Source of the DNA: Nelumbo lutea
Taxonomy: Eukaryota > Streptophyta > Magnoliopsida > Proteales > Nelumbonaceae
Length of the DNA: 64,000 bases
Direction of reading: 5' to 3'
NCBI GenBank assembly: GCA_022828595.1
Contig: JAKGHH010000003.1
Span: 103,563,583 to 103,627,582 of the forward strand
This document shows positions 54,653-64,000 of this stretch, one piece after another. Within the stretch, counting starts at the first letter, position 1, and every line of letters starts with the position of its first letter. A program made the position numbers and the translations under genes. The notes below the pieces were generated by a model. That model did not search any database. It worked only from the letters and a program-made list of their open reading frames with translations, and was not told where the DNA came from.

Positions 54653-55440
54653 ATGGCAAACGGCCAATTTGCAAAGCTTCTAGACGATAACAAGCTTAAG
54701 GGCCCAAACTATGCCGACTGGTACAGAAATCTTATGTTGGTCCTAACTTCCGAAAAGTTAGACAAGGTAGTGAAAAATTCTGCCCCGGAACATCCGGGTG
54801 ATAGGGCTTCTGAGGCCCGTAGGAGGGACTACCAAGAGTGGGAGGATAAGAACTCCCTAGCCCGATGCTTTGTCGTTGCCTCATTAGACAACTCAATACA
54901 GAGGCAGTTCGATCAGATCGAACTAGCCAAGGACAAATTGGACAGTCTAAGAACAATGTATGAAGAGCAGAACCGTTCTACTCGACAGAAGGTCCTAAAA
55001 TTGTTCATGACCGCGCAGATGTCCAAAGGGCAGAAAGTTCATGACCATTGTCTTCGGATGATGGGATACATTAACAAACTCGAAGCTCTTGGATCCGGGC
55101 TAGATCATGGCACGCAAGTGGATGCTATCCTGAATTCTTTGCCCTCTTCCTTCAATGCATTCACAATGAACTAAAATATGAATAAGCTAAATGTCAGCAT
55201 CCAGGAACTCAGCAATATGTTGTAGAGGGCAGAGGATCTACTCAAGAAGGATGAGCCTGTGGTTATGCTTGCTGAAGCTAATAAATCGGGCAAGAAAAAG
55301 AGAAAGCCAAAGAAGCCCCAGAAGAAAACTGCCAAACCCAAGAAGCAGAAGAAGAACAAGGCATCTGATGTCTGTCACTTCTGCAAGCAGACCGACCACT
55401 GGAAGAGGAACTGTCCTACCTACCTGGAATTTAAGAAAGG
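54653..55440 (+). pseudogene. Element E gag with zinc knuckle
   Basis: The frame starts MANGQFAKLLDDNKLKGPNY (an upstream in-frame ATG at 54635 is less likely). It reads the UBN2-type gag core: RRRDYQEWEDKNSLARCFVV, DSLRTMYEEQNRSTRQKVLK, VDAILNSLPSSFNAFTMN. Stops occur at 55172-55174 (TAA; TAC in the other copy) and near 55222 (TAG, in both copies). A Lys-rich segment and the knuckle CHFCKQTDHWKRNC follow at 55376-55420. Confidence 0.85.
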
Positions 55441-55840
55441 TAACATCGAAACTTGTGTCATAGAAACTAATATGTTAGTTACTTCTTTGTCATGGTGTGT
55501 TGACTCCGGGGCTTCAACTCATGCATGTAACTCACTGCAGGGGTTCAAAGTTAGCAAAAGATTGGGGGAAGGCGAAGTGGCACTATTTTTGGGAATGACT
55601 GCAAGTGTTGCAGCTGCAGGCAATAGGAACCGTAGAATTAGTTTTTAAAGAAGGAGTCCTTGTACTTAAAGATTGTCTTTATGTACAGAACTTGAGAAGG
55701 AATTTAATTTCTGTTTCAAAATTGTGTGCTGATGGATATACTGTTTACTTTAGTAATATGATTACTGTTAAACGGAATAATAAATTCATCGCATGCGGGG
55801 AGCTAGAGACGGTCTCTATGTTCTACATCCTTCTCTAGAA
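55441..55840 (+). pseudogene. Element E protease
   Basis: SWCVDSGASTHACNSLQGFK near 55492-55550 is the active-site region with DSGA intact. Later protease words appear in the next frame after a shift near 55620: LVFKEGVLVLKDCLYVQNLR and NLISVSKLCADGYTVYF. The HACNSLQGF wording is typical of Angela-like elements. Confidence 0.8.
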
Positions 55841-56840
55841 ACTAACTTAACCGAAACTACGTCAGTCGAAAATCCCAAGAAAAAGACTCGTGATACAGTG
55901 AATTCCACGTGCCTCTGGCTTTACCGAATTGGCCATATCGGTGTCGACCGAATCACAAGACTGGTAAAGGATGGTCCTTTGGATTTTCTAACCGTAGAAA
56001 ATCTTCCCACTTGTGAGCCTTGCCTCCAAGGTAAGATGACTAAGCGGCCATTTGATGGTAAGCCTGAAAGATCTGCACGCACACTTGACCTAATACATAC
56101 TGATGTATGTGGTCCCCTGAGTGTTAGGACACGGAATCAACACGTGTACTTCATCACCTTTACAGATGATTTTTCACGATATGGTTACGTGTACCTAATG
56201 AGACATAAGTCTGAATCATTTGAAAAGTTCAAAGAGTTCAGACAGGAAGTCGAGAAACAGTTAGGGAGAGAAATTAAGGCCCTTCGATCAGATCGAAGGT
56301 GGCGAGTATCTCTCTGACGAATTCAGGGACTACTTAAAGGCCAATGGGATAGTGTCACAACTAGCTCCTCCTGCTACACCTCAACTCAACGGTGTTTCAG
56401 AGAGGAGAAATAGGACCTTATTAGACATGGTCCGGTCACTTCTCGTACGCTCAGAATTACCCACATCCTTTTGGGGATACGCATTAGAGACTGCTATCTA
56501 CGTGCTGAATAGGGTTCCAACCAAATCAGTTCGAAAACTCCATATGAGCTTTGGACCAGAAGGAAGCCAAGCGTAAGACACTTGAAGATTTGGGGTTGTT
56601 CTGCACACGTTAAAAGAACAAGTGCGGACAAGTTGGAATCCAAAACCAGCCGTTGCCTATTTATAGGCTACCCAAGGGATTCGGTGGGTTATCTATTCTA
56701 TGACCCGAGTGAGCAGAAAGCGTTCTGCAGTCGAAACACCCAATTCTTAGAATCCGATTACATCCTGGACACCCATCGTCAGGAAATAGTTCTTGATGAG
56801 GAGAGCTCAGGAGCAGTGGAGATGACCCACAAGTACTAGG
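55793..56840 (+). pseudogene. Element E integrase
   Basis: It begins with the GAG-pre-integrase region (LWLYRIGHIGVDRITRLVKD, CEPCLQGKMTKRPF), followed by catalytic acidic residues in HTDVCGPLS and ALRSDR. A frameshift at 56290 interrupts GGEY. It continues [40 protein letters not shown], and LFIGYPRDSVGYLFYD. At least three frameshifts separate these. Confidence 0.85.
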
Positions 56841-56916
56841 TAAGGACCAACCTAGAAGGTCCACCCGGGCATCCAGACCACCAGTCCGATATGGTTCTGA
56901 CTAGGATAGTTACCTG

Positions 56917-57700
56917 GTGGAAGCCTTGACTAGTGAAGAGGATCCCTTGACTTACGTGGAAGCTATGTTAGACATAGATTCCCAGAATTGGATGGAGGCC
57001 ATGAGAGCTGAAACGGACTCGATGGAGACCAATGGAGTCTGGACTCTAGTAGATCCGCCCTCCGGGGTAAAAGCAATTGGTTGCAAATGGATCTACAAGA
57101 GGAAGAAGGGCCTCGATGGCAGGATTGAGACCTTTAAAGCTCGTTTGGTGGCGAAAGGGTATACTCAGAAAGAAGGCATCGATTATGAGGAAACCTTTTC
57201 ACTCGTGGCCATGCTCAAATCCAATAGGATCCTGCTAGCTGTAGCAGCATACCATGACTATGAGACTTGGCAGATGGATGTCAAAACCGCGTTCCTGAAC
57301 AGAGATCTTAGTGAAGATATCTACATGCAGCAACCGTAAGGCTTCATTGCTGTTGGTTAGGAATACATGGTATGTAAACTTAATAGATCCATATATGGAC
57401 TTAAGCAAGCTTCTAGGAGTTGGAACATCCGTTTTGATTCTGCAGTCAAAACGTTTGACTTTGAGCAAAATCCGGATGAATCCTGTGTTTACAGGAAGAC
57501 CAGTGGGGATAAGATCACCTTTTTGGTGTTGTATGTGGATAATATCCTACTCATTGGGAATGATGTAGGAATGTTGACTTCGGTCAAGGTATAGCTATCA
57601 CAGCAGTTCTCCATGAAAGATCTTGGAGAAGCTTCATACATACTGGGTCTTTGACTCTATAGAGATAGATCAAAGCGGATAATTGGATTACCCCAGGCTG
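56917..57700 (+). pseudogene. Element E reverse transcriptase
   Basis: It reads YVEAMLDIDSQNWMEAMRAE, GVKAIGCKWIYKRKKGLDGR, ARLVAKGYTQKEGIDYEETF, MDVKTAFLNRDLSEDIYMQQ, then SIYGLKQASRSWNIRFD. The catalytic box at about 57530 reads YVDNILL, with the second Asp changed to Asn; the copy at 45242 has YVDD. Frameshifts near 57340 and 57590. Confidence 0.85.
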
Positions 57701-58531
57701 CTTACATTGACAAATTTGTCAAAAGATACAGCATGGAGAACTCTAAGAAAGGAAACGTTTCAAGTACAGAGTCACTCTCTCTAAGAAGATGTCTCCCAAG
57801 ATTACTGAGGAGATTGAGGGCATGAGAGACGTTCCGTATGCCTCAACTATAGGGAGCATCATGTATGCCATACTGTGCACTCGCCCAGACATAGCTCAGG
57901 CGGTGAGTGTGGTAAGCAGATTCCAGGCTAATCTAGGGCAGGAGCATTGCACTGCTGCGAAGAACATACTTAAAAACCTTCGAAAGACAAAAGAGTTTTG
58001 TCTGGTATTCGATGGTAGTTCACTTCAAGTTCTGGGTATACCGATGCCGATTTCCAATCGGATGCAGTTGATAGAAAGTCTACATCTGGGTATGTTTTCA
58101 CGATAGGATCGTGTGCTGTTTGCTGGAAAAGCAGCAAACGGGTGTCCACTGCAAACTCCACAACCGAGGACGAGTACATTACCGCAAGTGAAGCTGCCAA
58201 GGGAGCCATGTGGATGAAGAAATTCATACACGAATTGGGAGTGATTCCATCCAGCACATCACCCATCCCGTTGTTGTGTGATAACAATGGAGCGATCGCC
58301 CAGGCTAAAGAGCCTTTGGCCCACTCGAAGTCAAAGCACATCGAGAGGAAATACCATGTACTGCGGGAGATCGTTGGTAGAGGGGACGTCCTAATTCAGA
58401 AGGTAACATCAGTGGATAATGTGGCAGACCCATTGTCTAAGCCATTGACACAGAAGGTGTTTGAGATACGTGGAAAGTATGGGACTCCGACTTGTACCGG
58501 ATTGGACCTAAGTGCAAGTGGGAGCTGTTAG
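57701..58531 (+). pseudogene. Element E RT C-terminus and RNase H
   Basis: 57789 onward reads PYASTIGSIMYAILCTRPDI and AQAVSVVSRFQANLGQEHC. After a frameshift near 58040, RNase H continues from 58142 with STANSTTEDEYITASEAAKG, LLCDNNGAIAQAKEPLAHSK, HIERKYHVLREIVGRGDV and the tail VADPLSKPL. It ends just inside the 3' LTR. The polypurine-like AAGTGGGAGC lies at 58516-58525. Confidence 0.85.
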
Positions 58532-60482
58532 ACAGTTTTGTTTGCCCTTAGCTTCAATCCAATTTGATGTACTTTTGACATTTAATGGAAATAAATAAAG
58601 TGCATGTTTGATTCATGTTGTTTGGTTTAATTCTATGTAAAACCCTAAAACTGGACATTTGTAGAGACTCATGTTAGTTTTAAATGTTCACAGCCGTTGG
58701 ATAAGTCTGGGGAGATTTATCCTGCCAAGGCTGATACTGGTGTGCCACCAAGTGTTGGGATGGCCTGTCTCTGCCATCAGGGTAAGACCCGAGGCACATA
58801 CAGCATGGGATTACTTGAATCCTTGAACCGGACCAGATTTCCAGTCTTGCCCTGGACCTTGGAGATAGATGGGCAAAACTGGAAAGTTACACCTGACCCC
58901 TAGACTCGATTATGACACTTCACTAGGTGCTGGATCAGGCTGCCTTTGATATGCCAATCAGTGAGATCCTTAGTGGGGATCAAAAACCTGGGTATGTTGG
59001 GGCAGTTTGAGAATTCATCTGAGTGGGTGGTCATAGTGACAGAATCAGCCACTTTGTCGGACAAAGGGTAATGATCGGGAATGCACTCTCTCTGATGGAA
59101 ACCAAACTGCCGGCAGTTGATTTTCAATCGTTGGAATTTTGTTTTGCAAAATTAATATATTTATATATATATGTATGGTTTCAAATTGTTTGCAAATGGT
59201 TATAATTCCTGGGATCCATGTGAGAGGAGAGTGCGACACTGTTCCTTGCAGCCGAGGGAGAGATCCTCTCTTGTCGGGCAGTGCTTGATCATTAAGGGCT
59301 GAGAGGTTAAGTGTAAGACCATTTAGGATAATACCTGATGGGCTAATCTTGCACCTGCCCACAATCCCTAGGTTTTTATAAGATGGCTTGGCCCAGAGAC
59401 CACTTAATGTAAGTGTTGGGCCCATAGGGTTCATACGATGGACTCAAGGGGTTCATTGAGATTTTCAGTGAATTTGGCTGGGCCTTGTATTAAAGGCTGG
59501 GCCGAACCCATGTGGCTGTGTGTAGATCAATGCTTGGGTCCCACGCCATACAAAGAAGCCCAACTGGGCAGCAGATTGGAAACTAATTAAACACTGAATA
59601 CTTAATGGGCCAAAAGCCCATTTCGAAGTGGGCTGATATGATCACCCATCAATGGGGCGAATTTGAGATTGAAGTTAGCAAAAAGGATTGGGCTCTTAGC
59701 CTTATCCACTCTTAGAGACCAAATTCAAATCAGATTTGAATCTGGTAACCTTCTGATAAGATCAGGAGTAAGCTAACTCTATCTGGGAAAGGGATTAAGA
59801 TTATCCCCTATCCAAATACTGATTTGGATTGGGATAACTCCTAATTAGGAGATTTCTTAATCAAGAAGAAAAGAGAGGAGTTTTTCGAATGAACCAATAG
59901 AGGGAAATCAGATTTCGATCCAAGAGGTTCTGGTAAGCAAGAAAGGTTCCTGCGAATTGGAGATTAGATCTCATTCTCTCCAGAAAAGAAAAAACAGTTC
60001 AGTTTTTTTCGTTTCTAGAAATCTCCTCCTGCCGCCGCCATCTGCATTGTTGCAAGATTTGATCTTTGCAGAAAAGAAGTCAAGAAACCAGTTCTTGACA
60101 TCAGTCTTGCAAGAAAGACTGAAAGAATTCAGTGTTTAGTACATCCAGGGGATTCTTGTGAAGGATCCAGTGTGCAGGACGCACCCTGCTGGTTCTGTTC
60201 CATCCACAGCTGTGTCATCTTCAGCAGGGACAGATCTTGGAGCATTCTTTGGGCGTGAACACCAACTTTGGGAGATACTGCTTCTCCGGATCAGGTATAA
60301 TCCTCCCATTTATCTTTTGGTACAGATCTGGTTTGATTAGGGTTCAAGTAGATCCTTGAATATTGTATTCTAAATTCAGGGAATATGATTCCCAGTTGGA
60401 GAAGGTAGGAAATTTTTGAAATTCGCCCCACCCATTCCGCAACCTTTATGGCGTCCATTAGATGGATCGTACCATTCTTTCA
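58526..60482 (+). repeat. Element E 3' LTR
   Basis: 1957 bp, TGTTAGACAG to CATTCTTTCA, followed by TAAGG and the rest of the L1. Differences from the other LTRs are scattered substitutions and small indels. Confidence 0.95.
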
Positions 60483-60670
60483 TAAGGCTAACAGTTCAGC
60501 CCTACTAGAGTCTCCCAAATCCACTGGGCCAGAAAATAAGACTAAGATGTTACTGTCCTTATTTCTCAAGACCCCTCCTATTCCAGAAGGTCCTGGGTTA
60601 CCCTGACTACTTCCATCAAAATTCATCTTTACACATCCTTCAGGAGGAGGAATCCAGTCAGCGATTACCC
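60483..60670 (-). mobile_element. L1-type LINE, 5'-truncated part
   Basis: The minus strand reads WIPPPEGCVKMNFDGSSQG and PGPSGIGGVLRNKDSNI, the start of the LINE RNase H domain, continuous with 38261-38577 once element E is removed. TGACTATATTCTCTAGTT at 60671-60688 is the right target duplication. The whole insertion is only about 505 bp. Confidence 0.85.
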
Positions 60671-60688
60671 TGACTATATTCTCTAGTT

Positions 60689-61384
60689 GTTACTTGTTAA
60701 TCAACTAAGCAATCTAGGTGATGCTTAGTCATCCCAGACGATTACATCATGAGTATTGACGACCAGTCATGCAGTCAATCTGGCCCTCAACTGTCTAGTT
60801 GGTTGACTAGTTGATTACTAGTTGACACTGACACTTTGATAACACTGATGGGTCTGCATGCATTCGTGGAGTTTGACCTCTTTTAGTAATTTGTTCTACC
60901 TGTAAGAGTTGATATTAACATTCAAAATCATATTATTGCTGCTTGATGACTTCTCTTGTTTGTGAAATAACTGGAAGTTCTGTACAACAGTTCACATTGG
61001 TAGCAAACTACTGTTGCCTTGTCATGGTAGAATTTAACTACAAAGTGTATTTAAGTAGGGGATAGAGAAGGAAGTACAAGTAAACAAAGCCTGTCTTTTT
61101 GGGTGGAGAGGAATTTTCTAGAAAAGCCTTTATGGAACTAGAAGATGGAATTGAAATATAAGTGGGAATACTGCTGATTCTTGCTAAGTTTCAAATGATG
61201 GTAGTGGTGAGAATGTTGCAATGTCGCTGATACATAGGAGGCTTAGGTGAAGTGTTTCATCTTTTGCAATGATTCAATAAGTGGTCAAGGTGCAGATACA
61301 TTTAACATTTGGAAGGACTGGATGGCGTTTTGTTTCTTTTATTGGATATATAGGTATGGATTTTTTAGTGGTCTTTTATTGTCA
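60689..61384. other. No gene recognised
   Basis: Right flank of the LINE. 60690-60840 repeats TAGTTG/GACTAG/GACCAGTC words, similar in style to the patch at 37555-37625. No ORF or exon of the cullin could be matched. Confidence 0.5.
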
Positions 61385-61724
61385 TGTTTGGGATTGTAAG
61401 AAAACCCTATTCGATTCTAGGTTAAAGTAGAAAAGGAGAAAAGAAAGAAGAAGAAGAAGAAGAAGAAGAAGAAGAAGAAGAAGAAGAAGAAGAAGAAGAA
61501 GAAGAAGAGAAGAGAAGAAGAGTTCGACCAGATTAGGAAGAAGAAAATGAATCCTCCTAAGCCGACTCACTTGTATTTATTTCAAATAATAGAGTTACAA
61601 GAAAGACCATATTGTCCCTCATGAAAGATGGGACACATAACTTAAACATAAATAAAATAGACCTTTCACTCTCAAACAGATAAACCGGAATGACCAAAAT
61701 ACCCCTAATTCGTGTATTCTAACA
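61385..61724 (-). repeat. Element F 3' LTR
   Basis: In the element's direction it starts TGTTAGAATACACG at 61724 and ends CCCAAACA at 61385. It includes a GAA (TTC in element direction) microsatellite. The left edge is inferred from the CA end. Confidence 0.7.
61447..61506 (+). repeat. (GAA)20 microsatellite
   Basis: Twenty perfect GAA triplets within the LTR of element F. The poly-leucine minus-strand frame here is an artefact of this repeat. Confidence 0.95.
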
Positions 61725-61791
61725 CTCCCCCTCAAGCTGGAGAGTATATGTCATATGGTCCCAGCTTGTCACAAATATAATCTACTTTGCC

Positions 61792-63404
61792 CTAAGACAA
61801 TCCCTTTGTAAAGAGATCTGCCCACTGATTTCCTAAGCTCACATGAGATGTGGTTATCACTCCACTTATCACTTTCTCTCTTACGAAGTGACAATCAACC
61901 TCAATATGCTTATTTATCTCATTGAAGATTGGGTTGGAAGAGATGTGAACAGCGGCTTGGTTATCACAATATAGTTTCATGGGTTTATCAACTGAGAACC
62001 CCATCTCTTATAGCAAGTTCTTCAACCACTAGTTCACATGTGGTATGAGCCATAGCCCTGTACTCAGCTTCTCCACTACTCCTTACCACCACTGTTTGTT
62101 TCTTGCTCTTCCAAGTTACAAGATTGTCACCAAGGAAGGTACAATACCGTGTAGTTGATCTCCTGTCTGATATAGAACCAGCCCAGTCAGCATCTGTGTA
62201 CCTTACTATCTCAAGGGTCCCTCCACTCTGATATGACAAACCACGACCTGGAGCACCCTTCAGGTACCTAACAATCCTTAGAACTGCTTCCCAATGAGGA
62301 ATCCGAGGATGTTGCATAAACTGACTCACCATACTCACAAAATGATATATCTGGTCGAGTAATGGTCAGGTAGTTCAACTTTCCCACCAACCTCCTGTAT
62401 CTTCCAGGATCATCAAACTCTTCACCTGCATCAACACTCAACTTGGCATTGAGTTCCATAGGAGTCTCTGCTGGTTTAGCACCTAACAGTCTTGTTTCTT
62501 CAAGTAGGTCAAGAACATATTTTCTCTGACATAAGTTAATTCCATGTTTTGACCTTGCAACCTCTATTCCCAGGAAGTACTTCAGCTTACCCAAATCTTT
62601 CGTATTGAAGTGGTCCTGTAGAAATTTCTTCAACCTGTCGATTCCGTTACTGTCACTCCCAGTTATGACAATATCATCCACATACACCACTAGCAAGATT
62701 TTCCCATCTTTTGAGTCATGGCTGAACACAGAATGGTCTACCTAACACTGTTTCATCCCAAAATCTTTCACCACTTCACTGAACCTGCCAAACCAAGCAC
62801 GTGGAGATTGTTTCAGTCCATAAATTGTCTTTTTGAGTCTACAAACCTTACCATCCTCCCACTGAGCAACAAACCCTGGTGGTTGCTCCATATATACTTC
62901 CTCAATGAGATCACCATGTAGGAAAGCATTTTTTATGTCAAGTTGTACAAGAGGCCAATCATACATAGCAGCTAATGAAATCAACACCCGAACTGAACCA
63001 ATCTTAGCCACAGGAGAAAATGTCTCCATATAGTCCACACCATACAACTGAGAATAGCCCTTGGCCACTAACCTGGCCTTCAATTGTTCCACACTGCCAT
63101 CTGGAAGATACTTCATTGTGTAGACCCACTTACACTCAACAGCATGCTTACCAGGAGGAAGAGCAGTGAGTTCCCATGTGTGATTGTGTTGTAGAGCAGA
63201 GAGTTCCTCTTCCATGGCTTGTTGCCACCCTGGTGAGCTAAGAGCTTCTTCTTGGGAAATAGATGACAACGAATGATATAAAGTTGCGATGAGAAGCAGA
63301 CAGGTGAGCAACTGAAACATAGTGTGCAATAGGATGAGAAGTACAAGTGTGTTTACCTTTCCACATGGCAATAGGAAGATCAAGATCTGAGGGAGAAGAA
63401 GCAA
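61792..63404 (-). pseudogene. Element F reverse transcriptase and RNase H
   Basis: 63404-62742 reads EALSSPGWQQAMEEELSALQ, VECKWVYTMKYLPDGSVEQL, LDIKNAFLHGDLIEEVYMEQ, IYGLKQSPRAWFGRF, then a stop. 62729-62268 has the intact catalytic LLVVYVDDIVITGSDS and LKYFLGIEVARSKHG. A frameshift near 62340 leads to RNase H (YTDADWAGSISDRRST, SSGEAEYRAMAHT) and another near 62000 to LYCDNQAAVHISSNP and DLFTKGLS. About four lesions. Confidence 0.85.
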
Positions 63405-63600
63405 TGGCAGGACTTATCGATGAGGGCTGAATTGGAGGAGACAATGGGTGTTGGGTTTAGAGGATTCCAGGGAGGTGTGACTGGTGTGTGATTAGCTAAA
63501 GGATCTTTAGATGAGTGTGTGATGTGGGGATGGAATTTGAGTATGTCCGAGAGTATTATCCCCACTGGGGAGGTGAGGGAAAGTCTGAGGGTGCTTGGGC

Positions 63601-64000
63601 TGAAAAACTAATATACTTTTCCTATAGTTCCCCTGGACTTTTTTCCTTTCTAATGAACTAGTTGTTTATCAGAAAAGGATCTCACCATCATAGGAGCATT
63701 TAAATAAAGACTTAGACTACTAAAATAACCCTAATTATCCTACAATAATTCTACACAGCTGAAGAAATAGAAGATACTTCCTAGATAGTCTCTAAACTTA
63801 ACTAAGCCTTGCCCCAATTATAAGGGTCAGCTGCATGACTCCAAGATAGGCTAAAAAAATAAACAGACATAAATCTCTTCCATAGTTGGGCCCTAGCATG
63901 GATTTATTTGGACTTGCCTCAAGGGTCTTATAGAATTAGAGTAATGAAATTGGGAAAGAAACAAATAGATTGAAAACTTCACATGCTTGAATATGTTTTT
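63601..64000. other. No gene recognised
   Basis: AT-rich DNA beyond the truncated end of element F. No ORF, repeat or RNA signal is supported. Confidence 0.5.

Larger units (their letters stand above)
61385..63600 (-). mobile_element. Ty1/copia element F, minus strand, 5'-truncated
   Basis: 3' LTR at 61385-61724, polypurine tract complement CTCCCCCTCAAGC at 61725-61737, then RNase H and RT, fading in a Ser/Pro-rich linker at about 63600. The integrase, gag and 5' LTR are absent. There is no second LTR within the window, so age and target duplication cannot be judged. Confidence 0.85.

Noticed and set aside
45507..57683. Treating this block as a second, independent set of D, L1, cullin and E features
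   Set aside because: All insertion junctions are identical to 33207-45406, and a 100-N gap separates the blocks; overlap of contigs or haplotypes explains it better than repeated identical insertions.
61382..61570. Minus-strand poly-leucine ORF
   Set aside because: Produced by the (GAA)20 microsatellite inside the F LTR.

Overview
The window is plant nuclear DNA, most likely from an angiosperm with a large, transposon-rich genome. The grounds are a pentatricopeptide repeat (PPR-DYW) gene, spliced remnants of a cullin and of a leucine-rich-repeat receptor kinase, Ty1/copia elements primed by initiator tRNA-Met, hAT MITEs with 8-bp target duplications, L1-type LINE tails and Au-like SINEs. I cannot name the species. 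The only protein-coding gene that looks intact is the intronless PPR-DYW gene at 9265-11094.

Layout. 1-3560: decayed minus-strand Ty3/gypsy element. 3561-9264: mostly gene-poor, with a MITE-like repeat, a 604-bp hAT MITE with perfect 8-bp duplication, a broken LRR receptor-kinase fragment, and three 71-bp tandem repeats upstream of the PPR gene. 11695-23482: an old copia element (called A here). It carries a younger copia element (B, 13812-18953), an L1 tail and a second hAT MITE. 24774-36915: exons of a CUL1-like cullin pseudogene. One exon is split by copia element C (25558-36434), whose 3' LTR is in turn split by minus-strand copia element D (31364-36275). C also holds a solo LTR and a 322-bp tandem duplication in its reverse transcriptase. 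38261-60670: a 5'-truncated L1 with an 18-bp target duplication, split by a long-LTR copia element (E). 61385-63600: a truncated minus-strand copia element (F).

The most important structural point is a gap of exactly 100 Ns at 45407-45506. The 12.2 kb before it (33207-45406) and the 12.2 kb after it (45507-57683) are the same sequence, including identical insertion junctions. Indels become dense towards the gap on both sides. The simplest reading is two overlapping contigs or two haplotypes placed end to end, not a biological duplication. The real locus is then about 12.3 kb shorter, with one D, one L1 and one E with two LTRs. Features from 45507 to about 57683 should be read as second copies of the preceding block.

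The genes do not form a pathway. The window records successive insertions: cullin pseudogene, then C, then D; L1, then E; A, then B, an L1 and a hAT MITE. I found no CRISPR array, rRNA or convincing tRNA gene, and no clearly novel functional system. The more interesting signals are the repeat-borne minimal uORFs before the PPR gene, paired hairpins in the leader of element B, B's loss of gag while pol is largely retained, and TGGGCY-rich LTRs.
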